A stretch of 64,000 nucleotides of DNA from Bolinopsis microptera (Eukaryota; Ctenophora; Tentaculata; Lobata; Bolinopsidae): the NCBI RefSeq assembly GCF_026151205.1, contig NC_087080.1:3761096-3825095 (forward strand), given 5' to 3'. A program made the position numbers and the translations under genes. Numbering within the stretch: position 1 is the first letter of the stretch; each line of letters begins with the position of its first letter. Below the pieces are notes generated by a model. The model ran no database searches. It was not told the origin of the DNA and saw nothing but the letters and a program-made list of their open reading frames with translations. Shown here piece by piece: positions 24,901-36,900 of the stretch.

Positions 24901-27900
24901 TAAAATTATCGTTTGAGAGTGGACCACTCGAGCAGTCCATAACCCATGGGACATGGGTCGATTACAAACAAAATTACTATTTGAAATCTGTCATTTATTA
25001 ATAATGTGATATTTATTGTAAATGAAATAATACGGCTATTTTTTTGCTCTGACAACCTTCATTTGTTAAATACAAACGTTATTGTATACATATAATAATA
25101 TCTCAAAATATAAATATTATTATTGTATACATATAATATCTCAAAATAGAAATACTCGCTCCAAACCAGTATCTACAATTGAAAATGTTGAATCAAAATC
25201 AACTAAAACAAGGCAAACGGGCCACGTTCACTCAAAACTTTCTATTTGGTAACGGATTCCTGGGCTTCCCATGATAAGTAGAAGAAACAATGTGACTATC
25301 AGTATCAGAAGGTTTGCTGATAACAGGGCATCCCCTGAGAGAAAACTGTCTGAGTGTTCTTTTGTAGGACCGGACCAAACAAAGAACCACAAGTAACAAC
25401 ACTATTATAACCACTACTAACACCAACATTATTACGTATGCCCCACTCTCGATCATTCAGTGTTAACTCTCTGAATGATTTAGTTAATAATAGGTATTCT
25501 CAAGTCCCTTTATTCAGTGAGACGTTAGGTTCTGCTGTTGTTTTATCTTGTAACTTTGTAAGCTATTCCCAGCTGCTACTCCTTTTGGTAAGATGATCGC
25601 AAGTTCTTATTTAAGTATTAAGTTCTCTAGTCCTTATTCTGAGTTATTATATCCAGTTTGAAGATACGGAAGAACAATGTTAAAGTGAAATCGCACAAGA
25701 TACAAAAAGATTGGTGAACATGTAACTGTAGAAAGAGCACACTCGAAAATAACATCTTAAGATTGACTGCCATGCTAACTGCCATGCTAATTGCTAAATG
25801 TATCACCTGATGAAACACGATCATCTTAACTTGCTGAAATTCACTATTCGTATTAAATTGTTAATACTGTATCCGATGGGCACATTGGAAAATTTCAGGT
25901 ATTAAGACAGCTGCAGGACATCGAGAAATTAAGCAAGCTTCAAAAGATACTTCTTACAATCCGGACCAGCATGGGAGCTTGAAAGCTGTGCTTGATTGTA
26001 ACTCTTTATTAGACTCTTTTCATAAATCTCTTCATGAAGCTCTTTACAAAGCTCTTTACAAAGCTCTTTATAAAGCTCTTTACAAAGCTCTTTACAAAGC
26101 TCTTTACAAAGCTCTTTATAAAGCTCTTTATAAAGCTCTTTACAAAGCTCTTTATAAAGCTCTTTACAAAGCTCTTTACAAAGCTCTTTACAAAGCTCTT
26201 TATAAAGCTCTTTATAAAGCTCTTTATAAAGCTCTTCGCAAAGTTCTTTATATAGTTTTATATATAGCTCTGTACAGCAGAACCCCGATTTGCCGCAAAC
26301 TCTGATTCACAGCGGCTGTTTACTTTCTCTAAACTCCGCGGAAAATCGGGTTTTTTTTACTGTATTTAGGATAGTTTATAATTGCAATATATACGTGAAG
26401 TTTAGCTTTTCATAATCATCGCCACTTATTTCAACTCCTTGAGTTTCTGTGGTAGAGCTGTTCAAGATTACACCAAAATTGACTGGCGACAATACGATAA
26501 CAGTCTGAAGTAATGACGAGAAATGCAAGCAGATCCTAAGTTTGATTAATAGTTAAATGCTAACTGAGCTGAGGTATACTGTCTCACAGTATAAGTAGAC
26601 TATTAGTATATTATATATCATAACTATCTTCCGATGATATTTGTTTGTTTGTGCAATTGATGATCAGGCAACATATTTCGCTACGGCTGACGAATGAGGA
26701 TGGACGACAGGATACCATTAGCTTCTTAAATACGGTGATTGTCCGATACAGTCCGTTACTTTTGTTAAGGTCCATAATAAAACTTAAATGAAATTATGAA
26801 CTCATGAAAATTTCTTACCGTCAAAATGAGTATTAGTTACAAGAGTGGAGCCACAAAGTAGGCCAAAATAATCGAAATTTAAACTGGTACTAATTATTTA
26901 CAAGAACATAAGTAAGTAAGCACTAATAGGGTACTTGCAAATTGAAAACTATCCCGTCACGAGACAACGAAATTCCGATAGAAAATCAAGCCTCAACCAA
27001 AGCCTCCCTCACTTCAGATATTCGTCTCTGAATATGTTGTTACATTTTTTGGCGCTTTTATGCACGGTCCGCGCTGGTTTATACCGGTTCAGTACAGCGA
27101 CCACACCCTGGGAGTTTAGGCTTGAGACCGCACAGCCCGATACAACGTGGTTTCCTGTTGAGTTTTTTCAGGAGTATGAGCTTGGAGCTCCCGATGAAAC
27201 TGGTGCCATGCCCATACTAATTGATAATTCTAACGGTACGTTAAGATCGGGCTATTATTTGAGATAATTTGGAAAATTTTTGGCATCGATTAATATTTTA
27301 TAGTATTACAATGTTTGCGCAGTGTTGTGTCTCTTTCACTTATCATTCCTTCAGTTGTGCAGAAGCAGTTAGGTATTAAAAAAATGAGTCCTATTTGCGA
27401 CGACTACTGGTACGACCTGGAAGCTTCAGAATTCTGCAAAATGAACGGATATCGTCGGGGGCGTCGCGCGAGTTTTACGACTAAAGACGAATTCGCAAGA
27501 ACAATGTTGAACTGTTTTGACTTTGTTGCACTCACTAACGACGAGCTTGGAGCTACGTCGGTCGGTTACTTTTTTTTGTTGGTTACTGTTGCTGTATTGT
27601 TTACTTCACCACTAATCAAGTAGTTATAATTAGCATAATTAACGTTATTTTAATTAATTAGATTTAATTAGCATAATTAACGTTATTAAACTTGATCAAA
27701 CCAAGAGTATTTCTACAGACGTGTACGGTAACGGACTACAAGGACGCCACGATGCCATGTAATATGGACCAGGCTGCGGCTGTGTACTGTTGGGAACACA
27801 ACTATATCCCTATTAAAGTCGTCTTCTTGTCAGTCACAAACACCGTGTAAGTCACAGTTGTCAGTTTCACAGTCTGTAAGTATTAGCGCCACTATTACCT

Positions 27901-30900
27901 CTTCCGGGGCCTTCCGCAGTTAAGATACAATGAAACTGTGATACCAAGATAGTTCTTATAATGGTGAAACGGCAGAGTAGTAGTAGAGGTAGCAGAGTTA
28001 ATATATATAATCATCCTCAATCCTGCAGCCACATATCGGCAATACAACAAATTTCATGCCAATTGACACCTATTAACACCTAAATCATGATGGATAATTA
28101 CAATATGTTTCAGGAAGAAATTCAAGATAAAGGTCATGGTAGGATCAGAGAAATACGGTCGGTTCTACAACTCACTCCTCAAAGACGAAGCCTTAGGCAC
28201 GGAACCAACGAACGCAGACTTCAAGTTCCTCACTAGTGGAGCTCAGAAAGAACTGAAACTGAAGGTTAAGATCCAGAAGAAGGCGGGAGCGGTGACCTTG
28301 TCTGGCAAGTTCCCGGACAGTAAGAAGTGTTATGAGCTGTATTTCAAGGGGAAGAGATTCGTGCAGTGCATGCAGAGTGGGAAACTGAAGATCAAAGATT
28401 TCAACGTTATCAGCGAGGAGAATGTGGATGTGGTGAAGGAGAAGTTTGTGGTGGATAAGGAATCACCAAAAAGGAGTCGTTAAGTTTCCGACTGTTTCTC
28501 ACAACTGACCCGTAACAGTAACTTACCAATCAGTTCCCCACATGTATCCAGATCTATTACTTATTAATATAGCACGGTGTTATGGACTTTAGCCTTAGTG
28601 TGACAATATAATACAGACTCGTACATCTTTAATCAATTCGAATGTGCTGCATGTTCATAGATACGAAAACAAATAGATGCAAAAGATTATAAATTATGAA
28701 CAATAATCCAGCAGGATGGAAGAATTTGTTTTAGTTTGTGCATCCGTATTTCTTTCTTTTTCTGGCTACTTAAATGTTCATTTATTTCTTTTTTATTTGA
28801 ATAAAGTTATTACAATATAATGAAATAAAACCAATCCTCACCTTAGCTAACTCGTAACTAGAATCGATGAGTTTCTTTGCTGCAGAATCGATGTTTCGTT
28901 TTTTCACATCCGGTCTTTTAGCGGATGTTCTGATGATATCTGCAATCTGCTTTTCTGATAGCGACCTAGTAAAAAGTTTCTATTTACATGGTATTCAGAT
29001 CACATTTCCAAGAATCCACATAATTGAAGCAATTTCCTAAAAATTTTCGTAAATTTGTGTGGTAATTGGTAAATAGTAATTCTTTGCAGTTAATTAAGTA
29101 AGTTTTATGCAGTTGAAAATGACAGAAAGCATATCATAATAATCATATTAATCAAATTATACGCCCCTTTAATGTTATTCTAAGACCCCGACTAAATTCA
29201 AATTTGCCATGACCAGAAGTTAAAAGTACACACTGTGATCTAATCAGACCAAACAAGGAGCTATTAAAGGGCCATTAGGTAATTATTAATTAAAGCACAG
29301 TTACTTATAGACTACGGATTCAACGTATCAACCCCACGAAGAAATTTCAAAGTATATGTATATTGTATAAAGTGTGGTACCTGATACAACGCTGCCCCTC
29401 CACAATAGTGCAGAGCTCAACAGGAAGGTAGATATCTCTGTTCTTCGGCTCAACCTGAACACAGTCCCAGTTATTGTAGGAGGTTGTTTGGAGTTATGCG
29501 GAATAAACCCAATAAAGTTAACAGTAACATATTCAAACAATACTAAAATACCATGTTTCAAAAATTGCCTTTTACTACTTAATTACCTTTTACTACTTAA
29601 CTATACCTAAGACTATTTTTGATGGGCGGAACAAAATTGAGGATAATTACTGTTAAATTAAAAGTCATACCTGAACACAAGGCAGCTGAGGGAACTGTAA
29701 AGTGATATCCTTGTTTTTCTTGAAGTAAGATTCTATCGTCATCTTCAGACCCGTGTTGTTGTCTGAAGTAAACACACGTGTAACACACATGTAACACACA
29801 TGTAACACACATGTAACACACATGTAACACACATGTAACACACATGTAACACACATGTAACACACATGTAACCCACATGTAAAACACGTGTAACATACAT
29901 GTAACACACATGTAACATACATGTAACACACATGTAACACACGTGTAACACACATGTAACACACATGTAACACACATGTAACACACGTGTAACACACGTG
30001 TAACACACATGTAACACACGTGTAACACACATGTAACACACATGTAACACACGTGTAACACACATGTAACACACATGTAACACACATGTAACACACATGT
30101 AACCCACATGTAAAACACATGTAACATACATGTAACACACATGTAACACACTGCACATGTAACACATATGTAACACACATGTAACACACATGTAACACAC
30201 ATGTAACACACATGTAACACACATGTAACAAGATATTGTAAAAAGTAAACAGAGTAACCTGGAATTTGGAAAACAAACAACAGAAGATTTTAATAAATTA
30301 TATACAGAAATATACAAATCGTCATATTAAATTGTGAGCTTTAATTAATACTTAATTAATACTTAATTATTACTTAATTAATACTTAATTAATACTTAAT
30401 TAATACTTAATTAATACTTAATTAATATTTTAACTGTAAGATATTTTACCAGTCATTAGATGTTTGTTAGCAGGCTCCTCTTTTAAGGCAACTACACGAT
30501 GTTTTCTGGGATGTCCGTTGTGTGTTACTTGTACTTGTAACCCTTTCAAGTGATCGTTTATCTAAAAATTATATTAATTAATCTATTATCATAATCAATC
30601 TATTATAAATTAATTAACCAACAGTTTAACTTCACCCATGAACAAACGAAGCTCTGGAGTGGAAGTTGGGACTTTACGAACCCCGGAAACTTAAGCAAGT
30701 TGTTCAGAAAAGCTAACACGTGTAAATTAGAATGTGCGAACAATTATATCTCAGATAATCATGATGTATCTCCCCAGCTCAGGGAGTTTAAATTAGTTTA
30801 CATTTGAAATAAAGAAGACACTTTACCAATAGTCAAGCAGTATTTATAAGACATTGCTGTTTATTGTCCGTTCAAATAAGGTCCGATAAGGTATTATTAT

Positions 30901-33900
30901 TGACCAACCTTACTAATTTCAAATGACTTGAAGCTCTGTCTGTTCGGATAAATACTGGTGAGAAAATCTTTTAAACTCTGCTCCTTGTAAAATGCAGTGT
31001 GCTTCTCGTCGATATTCACCAGTAACTTCCACTGCCCTGAAAAGAATTTTAATAAATTTCCAACTAACTAAACAAACTGTATTTAAGACAACAAATTAAA
31101 TTTAAAGTTTATTTAACAAATTAAGACGTAAACGTGAAGAGACAAAGTTAAACAGGCAGTTTGCCCTACTGTAAATCAGTTACTGGCACTTATACTCGAC
31201 ACTGAGGAGTAAAGTTTAACAATGGCTTGTTTGTGATAAAGCAGCTATAAAGCATAATTGCCAGATCCTGAGATCCCCTCAAACGTCGGCAGCTGCAGGT
31301 TTCAGTTATAATGTAACTCATTGTAACTGGTTTCAGTAAAAATGTAACTCATTGTAACTGGTTTCAGTTACAATATAACTCATTGTAACTTGTTTCAGTA
31401 ACAATGTAACTCATTGTAACTGGTTTCAGTAAAAATGTAACTCATTGTAACTGGTTTCAGTTACAATATAACTCATTGTAACTTGTTTCAGTAACAATGT
31501 AACTCATTGTAACTGGTTTCAGTAACAATGTAACTCATTGTAACTGGTTTCATTAACAATGTAACTCATTGTAACTGGTTTCAGTAACAATGTAACTCAT
31601 TGTAACTGGTTTCAGTAACAATGTAACTCATTGTAACTGGTTTCAGTAACAATGTAACTCATTGTAACTTGTTTCAGTAACAATGTAACTCATTGTAACT
31701 GGTTTCAGTTACAATGTAACTCATTGTAACTGGTTTCAGTAACAATGTAACTCATTGTAACTAGTTTCAGTAACAATGTAACTCATTGTAACTGGTTTCA
31801 GTAACAATGTAACTCATTGTAACTGGTTTCAGTAACAATACATAACTCATTGTAACTGGTTTCAGTAACAATGTAACTCATTGTAACTGGTTTCAGTAAC
31901 AATGTAACTCATTGTAACTTGTTTCAGTAACAATGTAACTCATTGTAACTTGTTTCAGTAACAATGTAACTCATTGTAACTTGTTTCAGTAACAATGTAA
32001 CTCATTGTGACTGGTTTCAGTAACAATGTAACTCATTGTAACTGGTTTCAGTAACAATGTAACTCATTGTAACTGGTTTCAGTAACAATGTAACTCATTG
32101 TAACTGGTTTCAGTAACAATGTAACTCATTGTAACTGGTTTCAGTTACAATGTAACTCATTGTAACTGGTTTCAGTTACAATGTAACTCATTGTAACTGG
32201 TTTCAGTAACAATGTAACTCATTGTAACTGGTTTCAGTTACAATGTAACTCATTGTAACTTGTTTCAGTAACAATGTAACTCATTGTAACTGGTTTCAGT
32301 AACAATACATAACTCATTGTAACTGGTTTCAGTAACAATGTAACTCATTGTAACTGGTTTCAGTAACAATGTAACTCATTGTTACTGGTTTCAGTAACAA
32401 TGTAACTCATTGTAACTGGTTTCAGTAACAATGTAACTCATTGTAAATGGTTTCAGTAACAATGTAACTCATTGTAACTTGTTTCAGTAACAATTTAACT
32501 CATTGTTATATGGTTCATTAAAATGTACACATCGAGCTTTATCTTAGGTGAATGGGTCTAATTACATACAACACTGAGGACATCTCTGGGGATTCAATGT
32601 GTTGGTTCAGTACAATAAACAATTTAACGAGTACAGCAACATGTGTATGGTAATAAACTACGCAATGGGTGGGGACTGTATGACATAACGTCATTATTCC
32701 AGAGCCCAGAGTAACAGGTGTGAGATTAGTAAATAGTAACACGTGAGTAACACGTGTGGAATTAAACATTCCTAACCTGGTTTAACTGCCATAACAGAAC
32801 CGGACCAGAGTTGAATACCATTCCCTAGATCAGCAACGGTTTGACCACGTGGGAAATAGTTCCTTCCGTAGCTCACGTAGCTCATTTTTGGCATGAAGCC
32901 AAGGATTATGTCGGCGCACGAGAATAGGTTGTAAGGTAAATCTTTGGTCTCGTTTTTGTACACTTTCTGCGGAATAGGTTGCTGTGTGTTAGTACACGGG
33001 GTTCAAAGTTCATGAATAAAAATATTTCAAGACATAATTATTAATTATTATAGTATAGAGTGAAGAACACCATGTGATTTTCCATATACAATATATTATA
33101 TAACTGTTATACATTTTATTTAGCAAAGGAGAAAGATTACAACTATAAATGTGTAATTTAATGTAAACATATTCGATCAATTGTAGATTATTATATTTAT
33201 CCAGTCAGCAGATGAAAGGCCAACTGAACATGTTAATTGTGTGCACAGTTTTTTATATAAGTGTTGAAGTGTACACGTACCTCTATTTCAGAGAATTCTA
33301 TTACACCCTGAGTGGGCCGTATCTGAATGTTGATTGCTTCAAGCCGCGTAATGTTACTTTGGAACTTTACTGGCAGTTGAATCTGCAAATTATCATTCAT
33401 CAGGTGTTAGATTCGTGTGAAAAAACTCATTTGAATATTTCCATACAAAAAATTCAAGATAAAAATTGAAATGTAATGACCACAAATTTCTTATCGTTAA
33501 ACGGTCAATATTAAATATACCGACATTTCATTATGGATTAGCATGATAGCATTATGGTTCCCATATATATGCTCTTAGATGGTATAATAAGGAACCATGA
33601 GGCAAACAGCTTACCATCTTATCAAGGTTTGGAATACGTTTATTAGTGTACATGATCCGACTACCATCAAACACCGGATGAATACCTGAAAAAATTGTAA
33701 ATAAAATTAGCCGAATAATGAATTTGCCAGAGTGAATCCTGATGATTAGTAAGTATACACTATACAACGATGATAAGCAATTAGTATAAAACGTAAATTC
33801 CTAATTAACATTAGTTACGAACCTGTGAAGTACACGTCTCTGTAGTCGGAGACCATTCTGTTAAAAATATCTACTGCTAAACTTTTGTTGGATTTCAGTA

Positions 33901-36900
33901 TTTTCTCTGGAATCTGCAACAGTATTTACTATCAAACTTTTAATCATCAAACGTTTTCTTAGTTAGATGTGCTTAAAAAGCCGAACTCACCTTTTTGACG
34001 CAAACATTTTCCTATCTAAATCTGTGCATCTGTGTTTCGGATTTTTTAATCATATGACAAGCGGATGCTTTTTAATGTAGAAAATGTGTGAGCATTGCTA
34101 CGTAAGTTTAAAATGTGTCATTAAAAAGATTGAAACGAGACTAAGAGGTTAACAGGGTTTATATCCAAACTAAAATTAAATCTAATTTTATTTCTATTAA
34201 ACGATGTAACTTTACCTCAATTGTTATTTCGTACTGATGTATCTTCATAGTAGGTTTGTGATTAATCTCGTAAAAATTAGTATATAAGTCGATAGGTTTC
34301 CCTTCCACTCCATAGTCCTTCCTGGCAGATATCGAAAATTAATAAGTTCCAGATAAAAACGCTTGACTGAATGTTTTAGAACACAGCCATTCTGTAGAAA
34401 ATCAGTACAAATTTTAGAGCCGAAAATAGAACAATCTGAACTGGCAGAATTTTCGAGCAGATTACCCACACCTCTCACAAACCTGTGCATCAATTCCAAG
34501 GTTTTATTTTTTGATGTCCAGGGGTTTATTATCTTTCCATTTGCGTCATATTTTGGTGCTATCTGTAGCTCTGCAACTTGGTTTGCCTGTACAGTTTTAA
34601 ATTAGTCTTTTATTTAGATAATTATTATTATATAACTTTATTCAAATCAAAAATAGAACATAAAGAACATCTTGATGACCTGATAAGTCACCAAGAGAAA
34701 AATAACACAGAATAAACTAAATCATGCTTAACTCTCTCCATGCTTTTCTATCTGTTGCAAAAAGTCTTAAATGGTATAAATCGTCTGTATTTACAAGTCT
34801 AAAGTTTCTGTCACTTAAATCGTTCAAAATAGTTTTTAACAAGTTTGACTGGTGTCGTCCGACTCTACCTCTCATCAAACTCTGACTCTCTACAGCAAAA
34901 TGTAAGGCAAGCTGGGCAGGTGAGTTATTATCACTGCGGAGGATGTGACCGAGCATTCTCCACCGTGCACGAGCAACACGCTCACTTAGTGGAACAACTT
35001 CGCAGCGTTTGTATAGAGTCACATTTCGTATGACATTAGGGTAGGTCATGCCGATGATCGTACGGAGATGATTCCTGTGGCAGACATCAAGTTTTTGAAG
35101 GAGTTGTTTAGATGTTGCCCAACTGTTGCAATTATACATCAGTATTGAAACAACTTGTGCTTCATATATCTTGAGTCGAATCTTCAAGGGTATACGTCTA
35201 CCTTGTTCCCAGACTTTTTTGTAGTTCTGAAAAGCAATGTTAGCAAGTATACATCGTCTCTTGACATCTTCGATGCTACACAACTTAGAGCCTAAAGAGA
35301 TAGATGACCTCCAAGATTCTCTACCTCTGAGTGTCTCTCCTTTGTCATCAACCTCGTTCTTTCCGGCCAGATAGAAGTGGGTGAATTCGGTTTTTGACTC
35401 ATTGACAAAAAGATTCCACTCTTCCAATATCTCTTTACATATTGGCAACAAAGACTCCAAGTTGCTTTTATCCTCATCAGTAAAATCAGCATCATCTGCA
35501 TACTCCCACTCGAGGGGTAACAGATTCTCAGCTATGGGAGGGTTAGGTCTTAGATAGGACATAACAGCACGCAGGTGGTAAAGTGCTGCTGCCAGATATA
35601 GAGTGAACAAGTTTCCAGACAAACTGTCGCCTTGAAAAGCTCCAATTGTGACAATAAACTCTCCCGATATTGTTGAGTTCACTTTGATCTTCAGTTTAGT
35701 ATTTGCGAGCAAATACCTTACCAGTCGAATGTCGTCCTCACTACAACCAGCATCAGCTAAAATGTCAAGTAATACCGACCTCTTTATGGTATCAAAAGCA
35801 GAGGACATGTCAATGCCCATCTTATGAAAAGACCAGCGTTTTTCTTTGACAACTGACACTAGTATTCGCTGGGTCCAAACGATATTTGCACAACTATGGC
35901 CAGGTTTATAGGCATTCTGCCAAGGACCAGTGTATTGAGATACTTGCCTTTGGATGCGCTTTAAGACTATCATGGACAATATCTTTCTAGTACCGTTTAG
36001 TAGGCAAAGTGGGCGCAAACTCTTAGGGGGGCCTAGTGGCTTTCCAGGTTTTTGGAGCGGAGTAAGGTATCCCTCTGTGAAAGAAGGTACATGTTCATGG
36101 AGCTCAAAGGATCGATTAGTAAGTTGTGCAAATGTGGAAAAAAATATTTCAGGAGAGTGTTTGAGAAATTCGTTTGGGATCCCATCTGGTCCAACAGCTT
36201 TACCGTTCTTGAGTTTCTTGGCCGCAAGCTCAACTTCAAACGCTGTAATGGGGTTTTGAAGGGGCCTAGGGTTACCTGTGAACGGTTCTAGTGGTGGTTC
36301 ACTGTCAGGTCCAGTGTAGTGTTCTTCGAAGTACTGGCGAATGATTTCAGCCTTGTCTCGTTCATTATCTACCAGTTGGTTGTCACTGTTGAAAACAGAC
36401 ACAGAGCCTGCACCCGTTTTCTGTTTGCCTGATAGTTGACGAGCAGCTTCAAACATTCTCCGTCCTTCGTCTATGGTGGCTATAGAGTTAGCTAGGCTGT
36501 TTGCTAACTCAACTCTCAATGTTTTCAACCGTTTAGTAATGTCGTTTGAGAGCCTGTTGATTTTAGCTCTGAGAGCTGTCCTGTCTCTGTATTCGTTGTT
36601 GTTCAGTTGTTGTAAAAGTTGTTTCCTTTCTTCAGACATGCTAACAACTTGACTGTCAGAGGAATGATTCCTCTTTCGCTGTGGCTCGCGAAAACCCACA
36701 GTGGAAACAGCAGCTTCTTTAACTTCACCAAAAAGCATATCAAATTGCTGTTCCGTGTTGTTGGAGGTAAAGTCAGGATCTGATACAGTTTGCTCGAGTT
36801 TCTGACGAAGTTCTTGCTGATATTGTTGTTGAGCCTGTTTGCTTCCAATCAAGGTTGTTGTGTTATAAGTCTTCTGAAAAGCTCTGCTCTCCCTGTACAA

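Noticed and set aside
26034-26305. KALY-repeat protein of about 100 codons
   Set aside because: 12-bp satellite with no start context, conserved flank or splice support.
29597-30317. Minus-strand frames of 190-227 codons rich in CYMCVT
   Set aside because: A 10-bp unit keeps all three frames open; only the first 92 nt beyond the array (29762-29671) are a real Argonaute exon.
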